Source of the DNA: Phascolarctos cinereus
Taxonomy: Eukaryota; Chordata; Mammalia; Diprotodontia; Phascolarctidae
NCBI RefSeq assembly: GCF_002099425.1
Contig: NW_018344227.1
Location: forward strand, 1,426,001 to 1,490,000
Reading direction: 5' to 3'
Length of the DNA: 64,000 nucleotides
Below, one piece after another: positions 19,471 to 31,495 of this stretch; within the stretch, counting starts at the first letter, position 1, and each line of letters begins with the position of its first letter. The notes beneath the pieces are model-generated. The model saw only the letters and a program-made list of their open reading frames with translations. It made no database searches and was not told the DNA's origin. The position numbers and the translations under genes were made by a program.

Positions 19471-20900
19471 AAATGTTTTTTCTTCATCTATTGAGATGAT
19501 CATACGGCTTCTGTTAGTTTTATTGTTGATATGGTCAATTATGCTGATAGTTTTCCTAATATTGAACCAGCCCTGCATTCCTGGTATAAATATTCTACCT
19601 CATCATAGTGTATTATCCTCGAGATAAGTTGTTGTAATATTTGCTAATATTTTATTTAAAATTTTTGCATCTATGTTCATTAGGGAAATTGGTCTATAAT
19701 TTTCTTTCTCTCTTTTGTCTCTCCCTGGTTTAAGTATCAGTACCATATTTGTATCATAAAAAGAATTTTGTAGGATTCATTCTTCACTTCTTTTCCCAAA
19801 TAGTTTATGTAGTATTGGAATTAGTTGTTCTTTAAAGGTTTCATAGAATTCACTTGTAAATCCATCTAGCCCTGGATATTTTTTCTTAGGGAGTTCATTG
19901 ATGACTTGTTCAATTTCTTTTTCTGAAATGGGGTTAAGTATTTTATTTCCTCTTCCATTAATGTGGGCAATTTCTATTTTTGTAAATATTCATCCATTTC
20001 ATTAAGATTGTCACATTTATTAGCACACACTTAGGCAAGATAGCTTCTAATTGTTGTTTTTATTTCCTCTTCATTGGTGGTGAGTTCACCCTTTTCATTT
20101 TTGATGCTGGTAGTTTGATTTTCTTGTTTCTTTTTTTAAAATCAAATTAACCAAAGGTTTACATCTTTTGTTGGTTTTTTCATAAAACCAGTTCTTAGTT
20201 TTATTCATTAGTTCAATAGTTTTCTTAATTTCAATTTTATTAATCTCTCCTTTGGTTTTCATAATTTCTAATTTGATATTTAATTAAGGATTTTCCATTT
20301 GTTCTTTTTCTAGCTTTTTAGTTATACACACAATTCATTGATCTCTTCTTTTTCTATTTTATTCAGATAAGCATTTAGAGATATAAAACTTCCCCTAAGG
20401 ACAGCTTTTGCTGTATCCCATAAGTTTTGGCATGTTGTTTCATTATTGTCATTCTCTTGAATGAAGCTATTGATTGTTTCTATGATTTGCTATTTGACCC
20501 ACTCATTCTTTAGGATTAGATTATTTAATTTCCAATTAATTTTAAGTCTATCTTTCCATAACCTTTTATTACATGTAGTTTTTATTGCATCATGATCTGA
20601 AAAGTATGCATTTAATATTTCTGCCTTTCTGCATTGGATTGTGAGGTTTTTATGCCCTAGTACATGGTCAATTTTTGTGTAGGTGCTATGTACCACAGAG
20701 AAAAAGGTATGTTCCTTTTTGTCTCCATTCAGTTTTCTCTAGAGGTCAACCATATTTAACTTTTCTAAGATTCTATTGATGTCCTTAGCTTCTTTCTTGT
20801 TTATTTTGTGGTTCGATTTATCTAGTTCTGACAGGGGGAGGTTGAGGTCCCCCACTAGTATAGTTTTGCTGCATATTTCTTCCTGTTTCTCCTTTAAGCA
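19471..20900 (-). mobile_element. L1 (host element), ORF2 linker and RT N-part
   Basis: Minus-strand ORF2 continuing from 15980. 19471-20320 covers the RT fingers and the region before it. 20490-20696 reads KIDHVLGHKNLTIQCRKAEI and FSDHDAIK, the end of the endonuclease with the SDH motif. Many small frame shifts are present. Confidence 0.85.
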
Positions 20901-20913
20901 TTTGGCTGCTATA

Positions 20914-21264
20914 CTACTTGGTGAATATGTGTAGCAATGATGTTACTTCATTATCTGTGGTACCTTTTAGCAGGATGTAGTTTCCTTCCTTATCTCTTTT
21001 AATTAGATCTATTTTTGCTTTTGCTTTGTCTGAGATCAGGATTGCTACCCCTGCTTTTTTTACTTCAGTTGAAGCATAATATATTCTGCTCCAGCCTTTT
21101 ACCTTTACTCTATGTGTATCCCTCTGCATCAAATGTGTTTCTTGTAGACAACATATTGTAGGTTTATGGTTCTTAATCCACTCTGCTATCCATTTCCATT
21201 TTATGGGAGAGTTCATCTCATTCACATTCACTGTTATGATTACTATCTGTGTCTTCCTCTCCAC
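20914..21264 (-). pseudogene. L1 ORF2 endonuclease N-terminus
   Basis: About 117 open codons: VNVNEMNSPIKWKWIAEWI, PTICCLQETHL, VKVKGWSRIYYAS, KKAGVAILISDKAKAKIDL and KRDKEGNYILLKGT. The N near the start and the E of QETHL are the expected APE catalytic residues. Human L1 has SVCCIQETHL and KKAGVAILVSDK at the same places. The start codon lies a little upstream of the conserved N, as usual for L1 ORF2. Confidence 0.9.
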
Positions 21265-21830
21265 CCTATTCCCCTCCCTCCTTGTTTATGCTTCTTTCTC
21301 TCCTTTTTCCCTTTCCCTCCTCAGTAAAGTTTTGGTTTCAACCACCATCTCCCTCAGTCTGCCCTCCCTTCTATTATCCCCCTCCCTTTTCTTTTCCCTT
21401 TCCCCTCCTACTTCCTATAGGGTAAGTTAGATTTCTGTACCTAACTGATTATATTATTCCCTCTTTGAACCAAATGTGATGACAGTAAGGTTCAAACAAT
21501 GCTCATCTCCCTCTCTTCTTTCCCTCTACTGTATTTGGTTTTTGTGCCTTTTCATGTGATGTAATCTATCCTTGTCTACCTCTTCCTTTCTTCTTCTCCC
21601 AATGCAATCCTTTTTCTCCACTTAATTAGATTTTTCACCATCACATCAAAGTCAACTTAAACCCATGCCCTCTGTCTAAGTATACCCCTTTTAAACATCA
21701 TAATGACATTACCATTCTTAAGAGTTGTAAATGTCATCTTCCCTTGTAGGGATGTAAACAATTTGCCCTTATTGATAATATAATATTGTTGTTTTTTTCT
21801 TTCCTGTTTACCTTTTTATACTTCTCTGGA
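21265..21830 (-). mobile_element. L1 spacer between ORF1 and ORF2
   Basis: Pyrimidine-rich on the plus strand (so purine-rich in the element), with 'ctttgaaccaaatgtgatga' and 'cttcctatagggtaagttag'. The same block appears at 17050-17260 and 14200-14475, so it is a constant part of this L1 family. It is longer than the short inter-ORF gap of human L1. Confidence 0.7.
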
Positions 21831-22835
21831 GTCTTGTATTTGAAGGTCAAATTTTCTGTTGAGTTCTGGTCTTTTCATTAGGAAGGTTTGTAAGTCCCCT
21901 ATTTTGTTGAATGTCCATCTCCTCCCCTTGAAATATTATGCTCAGTTTTGCTGGGTAGTTAATCCTTGGCTGCAATCCAAGCTCCTTTGCCCTACAGAAA
22001 TTGTATTCTATGCCCTCTGATCTTTTAATGTAGAAGCTGCAAGGTCCTGTGTAATCTTGACTATGGTTCCATGATATTTAAATTGTTTCTGGCTGCTTGC
22101 AGTGTTTTCTCTTTGATCTGATAGTTCTGGAATTTAGCTACTATATTTCATGGCATTTTCAATTTAGAATCTCTTTCAGGAGGTGATCAGTGGATTCTTT
22201 CCATGACTAATTTGCCCTCTGGTCCCAGGAACTCGGAGCAATTTTTTTATTATGATTTCCTGAAGGATGTTGTCCGGGCTCTTTTTTTCATCATGGTTTT
22301 CATGTAGGCCAATACTTTTTAAATTGTCTCTCCTGGATCTATTTTCCAGGTCAGTTGTTTTGCCAATGAGGTATTTTACATGTTCTTGTATTTTTTCATT
22401 CTTTTGTTTCTATTTGACTGATTCTTACTTTCTCATAAAGTCATTAGCTTCCACTTGCCCCATTCTAATTTTTAAGGAGTTATTTTCTTCTGTTAGATTT
22501 TGTACCTCCTTTTCCATTTGGCCCATTTTACTTTTTAAGGACTTGTTTTCTACAGTTAATTTTTGTCCTTCCTTTTCCAAGCTATTGACTCTCTCTTGCA
22601 TACCTCTCATTTCTTTTCCCATATTTTCTTCTACCTCTCTCATTCAACTTTTAAAATCCTTCTTGAGCTCTTCCAAAAAGGCTTTTTGGGCTTGAGACCA
22701 GTTCATATTCCGCTTTGAGGTTTCATATGTGGTTATATTAACAATGTTGTCCTCTTCTAAATTTGTGGTTTGATCTTTCCTGTCCCCATAATAAGAATCT
22801 ATGGTCATTGTACATTTGTTTGTTTTTTTGCTCAT
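21831..22835 (-). pseudogene. L1 ORF1 of the host element
   Basis: The N-terminus starts MSKKTNKCTMTIDSYYGDRK and contains NMNWSQAQKAFLEELKKDF (22644-22835). The coiled coil follows at 22425-22643 (REVEENMGKEM, KMGQMEKEVQNLTEENNSL). The C-terminal RNA-binding half, to 21831, is diverged and out of frame. It has a single coiled-coil unit where the inserted L1 at 18084-18503 has repeats. Confidence 0.85.
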
Positions 22836-23458
22836 GGTGTTTTCCTATTTTCTGACTTTTTACAAAAAAAAAAACTGTTGAGTTCTTCTGCTGGAGTGAA
22901 GGGAGCACTTACCCAAGCTTCTTTTCCTGTTCACCAGGGCCTTGCACTTAAACGTTTGGCTCCTGGTCACCCCAGCTTTGCACAGGGATATTTCACCTCT
23001 AGTGGGTTTCTCTCAGCCTGGGGCTTTCATTCTGCAACTGTGCTTGCCAGAGTTGTGTTGAGACACCGGGTGATTTCACTGCTGGAGAATGCTGTCGCCT
23101 AAGGTCATTTTCCCAGCTGGTGTCTACCAGTTCCTCTTTCTGTATTGAGGCTCTTGGGGGTCCTGGTGTTGACACTTGCCTGTTCCACCCACCTGGGTCT
23201 TAGTATCTCTCGTGGTAAGCTGAGGTGAGGCTTGTTGCTGGCTTGCTGAGATGTCTCCAATCCTGTACTGCTCCCACTCCCCCAGAGCGAGAAAGGCTTT
23301 TCTTGTTAATCCCCTAAGCTTCCTGGGGTACAAGACAGCTGTGCCCTGTCCTTTTGCTGGCTCAGGGTTTTTCCTGGGTTGATATTTTCTGGACTTTCAG
23401 AAGTCAATGCGGGAGGGTGAGAGTGACTTACTTCTTACTTTGCCATCTTGGCTCCTTT
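22836..23458 (-). promoter_or_regulatory. L1 5' UTR, host element
   Basis: The 5' UTR of the L1 whose body is 14476-23458. Its 5' terminus on the minus strand is GGAGCCAAGATGGCAAAG at about 23438-23455, with a YY1-like AAGATGGC. It abuts ORF1 sequence of a third L1, which begins at 23459. Confidence 0.75.
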
Positions 23459-25520
23459 TCATGTTTACATTTTCATGCTTCTCTTGAGTCTTGTATTTGT
23501 CATATTTTTTTTATTCAGCTCTGGTCTTTTCATCAGGAATGCTTGAAAGTCTTCTATTTCATTAAATATCCATTTTTCTCCTGAAGAATTATATTTAGTT
23601 TTGCTGGGTAATTCCTGATTGTAATCCTAGCTCCTTTGCCTTCTGCAATATATTCCAATCTCTCAGCTCCTTTAATGTGGAAGCCATTAAATCTTGTGTG
23701 ATCCTAACTGTTGCTCTACGGTATTTGAATTATTTTTTTCTGGCTGCTTAAAGTATTTTCTCTTTGACCTGGGAGCTCTAGAATTTGTCTACAATATTCT
23801 TCGGATTTTTCATTCTGGGATCTCTTTCAGGAGGTGATTAGTGTATTCTTTCAATTTCTATGTTACGCTGTGGATCTAAAATATCAGGGCAGTTTTCCCT
23901 GATAATTTCTTGAAATATAATGTCTAGGTTCTTTTTTTTTTTATCATGACTTTAAGGTAGTCCAATAATTCTTACATTATCTCTCCTCAATGTATTTTTC
24001 AAATCAGTTGTTTTTCCAATGAGATCACATTTTTTTTCTTTTTTATTTACCTTGATTTTGTTTTATTGTTTCTTAATGTTTCATGGAGCCATTAGCTTCT
24101 GCTTGCCCAATTCCAATTTTTTACATGATAACTTTATTAAATATTGAAAAGGTGAGGGGACAGCTAGGTGGCACAGTGGATACAGCACTGGCCCTGAAGT
24201 CAGGACAGCCTGAGTTCAAATCTGGTCTCAGACCAAACACTTGACACCTACTAGCTTTGTGACCCTGGGCAAGTCACTTAACCCCAATTGCCTAAAAAAA
24301 AATTTTAGAAAGAATAGCAAGTTGTACATAATAGATTTCCCAATTCTAATTTTTAAGGAATTATTTTCTTCAGTAAAATTTTGTATCTCCTTTTCCATTT
24401 GGCCTATTTTACTTTTTAAAGAGTTCTTTTCTTTGGTGAGTTCTTGTGCCTCTTTTACTACAAGGCCAATTCTGTTTTTTTAAGGTGTTATTTTCTTCAG
24501 TATTTTTTGCGCCTCTTTTACCAAGCTGTTAATTCTTGTTTCATAATTTTCTTGCCTCATTCTCATATCTTTTCCCAATTTTTCTTCTACCACTCTTCTC
24601 TTTTCCTAACTCTTCCAGGAATTTTTGTTGGGCTTTGGTCCAATTAGCATTTTTCTTTGAGGCTTTCTTTGTAGCTGTTTTTACATTGTTGTCTTTTTTT
24701 GAGTTTATGTCTTGGTCTTCCCTGACACCACAGAAGCTTTTTATGGTCAAATTTTCTTTTTTTCTGTTTGCTCATTTTTCTAATCTATTTCTTGACTTTT
24801 AAGGTTGGGTTCTGCTCACCTAGGGGTGAGAAGGTACTGTCCCAAGAAACAGGCTTTTCCTGTTACTGTTTTCAGAGCTAGTTCTGCAGGTCTGCAAGTT
24901 TTTTGTTTTTTTGTTTTTTGTTTTTTGTTTTTTGTTTTTTGTTTTTTGTGCTTCCATGGTGTGTGATCCTGGGACAGGTATGGTCACTGTTCTTATGGTG
25001 TGCACTCTGGTCTTTACTCAGGAAAGGATCCTAGTCTCCTGAAGCCAGAAGTGTTAGTGCTCTCTTTTCCTTGGAACTATAACCAAGGCCCCTCTTCCCT
25101 CATGACTGATCCCCTGTGCTCCTCTCCACCCTGGAACTGTGCTCCATGTTGCATATGGCCTATAGAGTTGCCAATCAGTGCTAGCAGTATCCAGTGCCAG
25201 CAAAGTATCCCCTGTAATTTTCTGACCAGTTGTGTGGCCCCTTTACCATCTCTAGGCTGATAGCTTCCAAAGCTGCTGCCGCTGCCGATGTGACTGCTTT
25301 TGCTGCCACAGCATATGTGGCTCTGGACAGGCTTCTACCATGGTGTTACAAACTTCTCTTGCCAACCTCCTAAGTTTTCTTAGGCCAGAAAAAATGTCTC
25401 ACCCTGACCTTTTGCTGGCTCTGCCACTCCAAAATTTGATTTAAGGTGTTATTTTAAAGTTTTTGGAGGCAATGCTGAAAGAGTTCAGTTGAGTTGCCTC
25501 TAATTTGTCATCTTGGCTCC
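23459..25520 (-). mobile_element. Third L1: ORF1 and 5' UTR
   Basis: Minus strand. ORF1 C-terminal region at about 23480-23900. Coiled coil at 24000-24600 (TEENNTLK-type heptads), interrupted by a SINE at 24156-24305. The N-terminus at 24541-24750 reads ATKKASKKNANWTKAQQKFL. The 5' UTR runs to the terminus GGAGCCAAGATGAC at 25507-25520. There is an internal (GTTTTTT)n tract at 24899-24947. Frames are broken. Confidence 0.82.
24156..24305 (+). mobile_element. Short tRNA-headed marsupial SINE
   Basis: Starts 'ggggacagctaggtggcaca', continues 'gagttcaaatctgg' (B box) and 'gtgaccctgggcaagtcact', and ends in A-rich sequence. It is inserted in L1 ORF1. Possible imperfect duplications are cccaattccaattttt (near 24107) and cccaattctaattttt (near 24340), but these leave extra bases next to the SINE, so they are uncertain. 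Confidence 0.88.
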
Positions 25521-26182
25521 ATCCCCTGTCACAATTTCTTAGAGCACAGTAGTATTCTATCACAATCATATATCACAATTTGTTCAGCCCTTTCCCAAAT
25601 GATGGGCATCCTCTCAATTTCCAGTTCTTTGCCACCACAAAAAGAGCTGCTATAAATATTTTTGTACATATAGATCTTTCTTTTTCTCTGATCTCTTTGG
25701 AATACAGGCTAGGTATTGCTGAACTAAAGGGTATTATAGTATCTATATATATATATAGTATATCATAGCTACATATAATACATATATACTATATATTTAT
25801 ATATAGTATATTATAGCTGCATATAATATATATACTATATATTTATACATATAGTATATTATAGCTATATATACTATATATAGTATATTATAATATATAG
25901 TATATTATTGCACAGTATTATAGTGCTTTTGGAATAGTTCCAAGTTGTTTTCCAGAATGGTTAGACCAGTTTACAACAGTGCATTAATGTCCCAATTTTC
26001 CCTCCGACATTTCTCATTTTGCTTTTCTATCATGCTAGCCAATCAGATGGGTGTGATTTAGAGCATTTTTTTCATATGACTACAGATTTCTATTGATTTC
26101 TTCATCTGAAAATGGCCTGTTCATAACCTTTGACCATTTATCAATTGGGGAATGACTTATATTCTTATAAATTTGACTCAGT
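25521..26182 (-). mobile_element. Fourth L1, ORF2 C-terminal part
   Basis: Reverse of the ORF2 end ('aatgatgggcatcctctcaa', 'ccatttatcaattggggaat'). It is cut on its left by the 5' end of the L1 at 23459-25520 and on its right by the RTE-like LINE at 26183. An AT microsatellite lies inside. Confidence 0.8.
25740..25930. repeat. TA-rich microsatellite with higher-order unit
   Basis: (TA)n-type sequence with a repeated block 'atatatactatatatttata' followed by 'tagtatattatagct', occurring about three times. It lies within an L1 relic and probably expanded from it. Confidence 0.85.
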
Positions 26183-27525
26183 TCCCTGGTTGTTGCCCTT
26201 CATGCTCAAAGAGGACCAAAGTGATATCACTATGTCAGGGGCAAGGTACAGTGTTTCCAACTGTGGCTGATCAGACCACTAAGAGCTTGGAAGGCTCTAT
26301 CACAGGTTGGGCACAAATGGTTCACATGAACATTTGGAGTAGTGATGTCTCTAAATTTGTACAACTCACATTTCTTTTGAGCTACTGAAATTCTGCTTTG
26401 CTCATAGAGCACAGTACCTTCTTTGATTCAGGAAACCATGCTTGACCATCCTATACCAGTGTCTCCCATGCCACACAATCAGTTCCAAAGTTCTTCAGAG
26501 AGACCTTGAGAATGTCCGTGTACTGATGCTAACATCTGTGTAAGCACTTTCCTTGTGTGAATTCTACTTAAAATAGGCAAATGTATGTTTGGCATCCAAA
26601 AAATGTGGCCAGCTCATTGGAGTTGTGTTCTCTGCAGTACAGTTTGAATGCTTGGCAGTTCAGCTTGAGAAAAGACCTCAGTCTTGCCAAGTGAACTTCA
26701 GAATCTTCCTAAGATAATTCAAATGGAAGCGATTCCATTTCCTGGCATGGCACTAGTAGACTGCTCAGATTTCATAGGCATACAACAATGAGATCAGCAC
26801 AATGGCTTTGTAGACCTTCAGTTTGGTAGGCAACATAATACCTCTTGTCTCCCACATTTTCCTTCAGAGCCTTCCAAACACTGAGCTAGCTCTGGCAATG
26901 CATGTATCAACTTCAACATCTGTGTGTACATCCCTGGAAAGTATATTGCCAAGGTAAGTGGATTTAACCACAGCATTCAAAATTTCTCCATTTGCTGTAA
27001 TCGATAGTTCCACATATGGATGGTATAGTGCTGGCTGGTGGAGAACCTCTGTTTTCTTGATGTTGTCAAGCCAAAATTAGTTCAAGCAGCAGAGAATCGA
27101 TCTATACTCTGTTGCATCTCAGCCTCAGAGGCTGTATTGAGCAGACAATCATCTGCAAACAAAAAGTCATGCATCAACTCTCCCTCCACTTTAGTCTTGG
27201 CTTGTAGCCTTTTCAAGTTAAATAATTTACTGTCAGTGAAGTAGCTGACCTTGATATCGTTTTCATCTTCATTGAAAATATCCAACAACATTGTTGAAAA
27301 TATGAAAATAGCATGGGAACAAGCACACAGACCTGCTTCACTCCATTGGTGACTGGGAAAGCATGAAAGCATAGTCCTTTATCCAGAACCCAGGCAAGCA
27401 TGCCATCATGAAACTGGCGTACAATGTTGATGAACTTCTCTGGGCAACCAAATTTTGCCATGATCTTCCACAAGCCCTCATGACTTGTCAGTATCAAAAG
27501 CTTTGATCAGATCACCCTAGCAATA
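26183..27525 (-). mobile_element. RTE-like LINE, reverse transcriptase to 3' end
   Basis: Minus-strand non-LTR element distinct from L1 and L2. Readable parts in order: IMAKFGCPEKFINIVRQFHD, FPVTNGVKQVCVLVPMLF, TVNYLTLKRLQAKTKVEGEL, then DFLFADDCLLNTASEAEMQQ with the FADD catalytic box. A C-terminal segment follows with CPTCDRAF...ISHSWKH. The 3' terminus (minus strand 'ctctttgagcatgaagggca', then caac) is the tail also seen at 47541-48070 and 58570-58958. The RT palm frame is partly open; the rest is broken. I place it in the RTE clade from memory of similar proteins. The clade name is less certain than the RT assignment. Confidence 0.78.
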
Positions 27526-27752
27526 CCAGATTTCAAACCATATTACAAAGCAGTAATCATCAAAACAATCTGATATTGGCTATGAAATAGAGGGATGGAT
27601 CAGTGAAATGGATTAGGCACATAATATACAGTAGTAAATGACTGTAGTAATCTAATGTTTGATAAATTCAAAGATCTAAGCTTTTGGAATAAGAATTCAC
27701 TATTTGACAAAAACTGCTGTGAAAACTGGAAGGCAGTGTGGCAGAGATGTAA
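27526..27752 (+). mobile_element. L1 ORF2 fragment
   Basis: Reads IPDFKPYYKAVIIKTI and the NRGMDQWNGL-type segment, matching L1 ORF2 after the RT (human TLPDFKLYYKA). It is joined at 27753 to opposite-strand L1 sequence. Confidence 0.8.
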
Positions 27753-28338
27753 ATTTTCCCCTTAAATACTGCTTTGGCTATATCCCACAAATTTTGGTAT
27801 GCTGTCTCATCATTGTCATTATCTTTAAACTATCGATTGTTTCTATGATTTGTTCTTTGACCTACTCAATCTTTAGGATTATTTCATTCCCAGTTAATTT
27901 TTATCCTATGTTTCCAAGGCCCTTTATTGAATGGTCTGAGAAGGGTGCATTTAATATTTCTGATTTTCTACATTTGTTTGTGAGGTTTTTATGCTAATAC
28001 ATGGTCGATTTTTATGAAGGTGTCATGTACAGTTGAAAAAAATGCGTATCCTTTCTAATCCCATTAAATTTTCTGCAGAGGTCTGTCATATCTAACAAGA
28101 TTCTATTCATCTCCTTAACATCTTTCTTGTTTATTTTAACATAGAAGCCACTAACTCTTATGTGATCTTGACTGTGGCTCCACAATATTTGAATTGTTTC
28201 TTTCTGGCTGTTTGCAATATTTTTTCCATGAGCTGTGGAATTTGGCTATAATATTCCTGGGAGTATTTATTTTGGGATCTTTTTCAGGAAGTGATCAGTT
28301 CTTTCAATTTCTATTTACCCTTGGTTATATCTATATAT
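27753..28338 (-). mobile_element. L1 fragment: endonuclease end and ORF1 C-terminus
   Basis: Resembles 16090-16480 and 20390-20790 in order, then jumps near 28138 to ORF1 C-terminal sequence (as at 22040-22200). The spacer and the endonuclease N-terminus are missing. Continues at 29867 across an LTR-like insertion. Confidence 0.75.
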
Positions 28339-29866
28339 TGAGGATCCCAGCTTTTCCCAAATGCTGACTTCCCACCAGTATCACATTCTCCGACCAGTAT
28401 CACAAATGCTTGTGGCATTTCTCAGGTGGTGGATTATTGATTTATCGATGGATTATTATGATCCAGCAGACAACTTAAAATAAAATCCTATGACCTTTTA
28501 CCCCAAACAAGCAAGTTTCATTAATCACAGTTTGGGAAAAACTTTTCCAGGATTTACATCTCAAACATAAATTTGTCCTGGAGTAAAAAGCCAATCATTA
28601 GAGATTTCTATACTCTTGCAAATTCTCAGCAAGCCACAACCCAAACAAGCTTTTTGGCTAGTATACACATTAAAACAATAACCAACAATAGCCAAATTAT
28701 TTTATCAGTAACCAAATTATGAAAAGTTACTTGACATAACTGATAGAAAAAGTTCACCAATTTGAAACTTGAAATAAACCCATTACCAATCAGGTGACTT
28801 CAGTTTTGTTAAATGCATTTCCAAATCACTTTACACAGAGAATCAACATCTCACCATTAACAGTTAAAACTACAATTTTAAAAGAGTGTGCTTACCCAAG
28901 TTCAGAGGCCAGCTTCTTTACCTTGAGCAGGATGTGCTGAACCTGGGTGATGCTTCCAGTCAAAGGTTGCCCTAGAGTCCAAGGCCATTGCCAGGGGGCC
29001 CATGCTGTAGCTGTTGCCCCTTCCCCTTCCTTCCTTTCCCAGGTTGGGGAGGGTGAAATAAAAGATGAAGGGTAAAGGGTGAAACTCTTTTCTATGAGAG
29101 GGGTTAACAGATACCCTCTTGACTCAAGGGAAGGGAGTGGGAGAAAGGAGTGACCGGAGTTGTAAGGAGGAGCTTCAAAACTCCTTAATGATCAATCACA
29201 AAACCTCCAGAATCTGCTAAGATATTTTTAGCTGTTCTAACTTTTCCCTGTAACCTCCATGAAGGAGGATTCAGGGGTGTAGAGGGAAGGGAGTAAGTAA
29301 GCCTCAGGGAACCAAAAAGCAACTGCAGTTTTCCCCAATTCTTCAGCTCCAAGAGAACTGACAGAATTGGGCATACACTTCTGGATAGGGCATCTGTCCT
29401 TGTCCTCTATGCTGCTGAAGGTGTACCCAGGTCCATGGCCTCAAACTGAACCAGTGGACCGAGAGCCTGAGAGCATCAGGCCAAGCGTGAGACAGTCTCG
29501 TAACTGTCTACCTGAAAAGCACCTCCAAGCCTTGGTGCTTGGAGAGCGACCCCAACTACAGAGCAAGAATGGGTGGGGGGAGGCTTACATACTTTCCAGT
29601 CTTGGCTAGAGAACAACTTGGGGTTAGGCAGTTTCCACATACAGGCTACCAAAATGGTGAGGTTTAGGGGTTCAGGGTTGCTGGGACCCCAATATCACAA
29701 CACCCAGGTCCTGTCTGAAAGAATTCTACCCAAGCCTTCTTTCAGCCAAAGACAAGGTTTATTAGAACATTGTCATATTGGGCAGACTCTTGAGGAATCT
29801 GAGAGTCTGTGAGGTATTGGCTAGATTCTAAGAATCTGAGCAGTGGCTGGATTTTAAGAATCTAAG
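28339..29866 (-). mobile_element. LTR-retroelement-like fossil inserted in L1
   Basis: About 1.5 kb interrupts ORF1 of an L1. On the minus strand a terminal piece at 29866-29640 has an AATAAA signal followed by a G/T-rich part, as in an LTR. The rest, 29640-28339, has no domain I can recognise. Family not assigned. Broken, and about 130 bp of the surrounding L1 is missing at the site. Age probably intermediate. Confidence 0.4.
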
Positions 29867-31260
29867 CCTAGTCCAATAATTCTTAAATGATCTCTTTTGA
29901 ATCTATTTTTCCTGGTCAGTTGCTTTTCCAATGAGATGATTCATATTTTCTTCTATTTTTTTTTTCATTTTTTAAAAACTTTGATTGTTTCTGGATGTCT
30001 TATGGAGTTATTAACTTTTACTTGCACAAATTTAATTTTTAAGGAATTATATTCAGTGAGATTTTTGTACCTTTTTTTCCCCATTTGGCCAGTTCTGCTT
30101 TTTTAGGGAGTTCTTTTCTTTATTGAGGTTTTGTACCTCTTTTACCATTTGTCCAATTTTGTTTTTTAAAGTATTATTTTCTTCAGTATTTTTTTGCCTC
30201 TTTTACCAAGCTGTTAATTATCTTTTCATATTTTTTTTGCCTCTCTCTCATTTCTTTTCCCAATTTTTCCTCTACCACTCGTATTTTATTTTTAGAATCA
30301 CTTTTTGCCCTCTCTTTTTTTAAATCTGTTTTTTTAAAGCTCTTCAAGAAATTCTTGCTCAGTTTGTGTCCAATCTGCATTTTTTCTTTAAGGCTTTGCT
30401 TATAGCTATTTTCAAATTGCATTCTTCTGAGTTTGTGTTTTGATCTTCCCGGTCATCATGGTAACTTTTTATGGTCAGATTCTTTTTTGTTCTTTTCCTC
30501 ATTTTTCCAGCCTATTTCTTGGCTTTGAACTTTATATTAAAGTTGGGCTTTGCTCACTTGATGGAAAAGGGTGGGGGGAGAGGGGAGAGCCCTGGCCCAA
30601 GCATCAGGCTTGTTCATGCTGCTGTTTTCACAGCTAGTTCTGGGGGTCTGGAGTTTTTGTTTTTTGCTTTTGTTTTTTGTTTTTTTGGAGCTTCCAAGGT
30701 GGTGTGATCTGGGGAGAGGTATAGTCACCATTCTCCTGGTTTTTTCTCTGGTCCTTACCCAGGAAGGACCCCTGCTGCCTTAAAGCCATAAGTGCTAGCA
30801 CTCCTCTCCACCCTGGAACAGTGACCAGGGCTCCTGTTCCCTTGTGATTGCAAGTGCTCTTCTACACCCTGGAATTCCAACCTGGAACTTAGTGATGAAC
30901 AAGGGAGTTGCCAGATAGATCCTGGTCCTATACTCAGTACAGGCACAGACATCCACTGTTATCTCTTTCTGACCCACTGTCCAATCCTCTTACCTAAAGC
31001 TGCTGCTGCTGTCACAATCTCCTCCAAGGCCCACAGCTGCTGTTGCCACCGCATGGGCTCTAGGCCAACCACCACCCCAGTGTCACAAAACTCTCCATCT
31101 AACCTCCTAAGTTTTCTCAGGCTATAAAAATGCCTCACCTTGACCTTTTGTTAGCTATGGTGCTCCAGAATTTGATTTGAAGTATTATTTTAAAGTTGTT
31201 TGGAGGGTTTTGTTGGGAGAGTTTGGTTGGAATGCTCCCTCTACTCCACCATGTTGGGGC
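29867..31260 (-). mobile_element. Fifth L1: ORF1 N-terminal half and 5' UTR
   Basis: Minus strand. Coiled-coil region at 29900-30420 with frame breaks. ORF1 start near 30480. 5' UTR to the terminus GCCCCAACATGGTGG at 31246-31260, a diverged form of the usual GGAGCCAAGATGG. The 5' UTR matches 24780-25520 in order ('cctggaac' and 'ctaacctcctaagttttctc' blocks). Confidence 0.78.
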
Positions 31261-31495
31261 TGCCTCAACAACATCGTATTTTAAAACTAAGTCAATATTC
31301 AGCCTCAAGAGATCCTCATATGTGGCTTAGTGGTCCACTATTTGAATGGACCATTGCTACAATAGAGATTTGCAATTTCATGTACAATCTTCTCCCTCTG
31401 TTCTACAATGTACATAGAAATGTTCATTTTATTTAATGTTTGTTAAGTTTAGAATAACAATAAAATGGAAAGAAAAACAAGCAAAAATGTTGACA
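31261..31495 (+). other. 3' UTR-like retroposon tail, unassigned
   Basis: Ends in AATAAAATGGAAAG followed by A-rich sequence, suggesting a retroposed 3' end. I cannot name its family. Confidence 0.3.
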
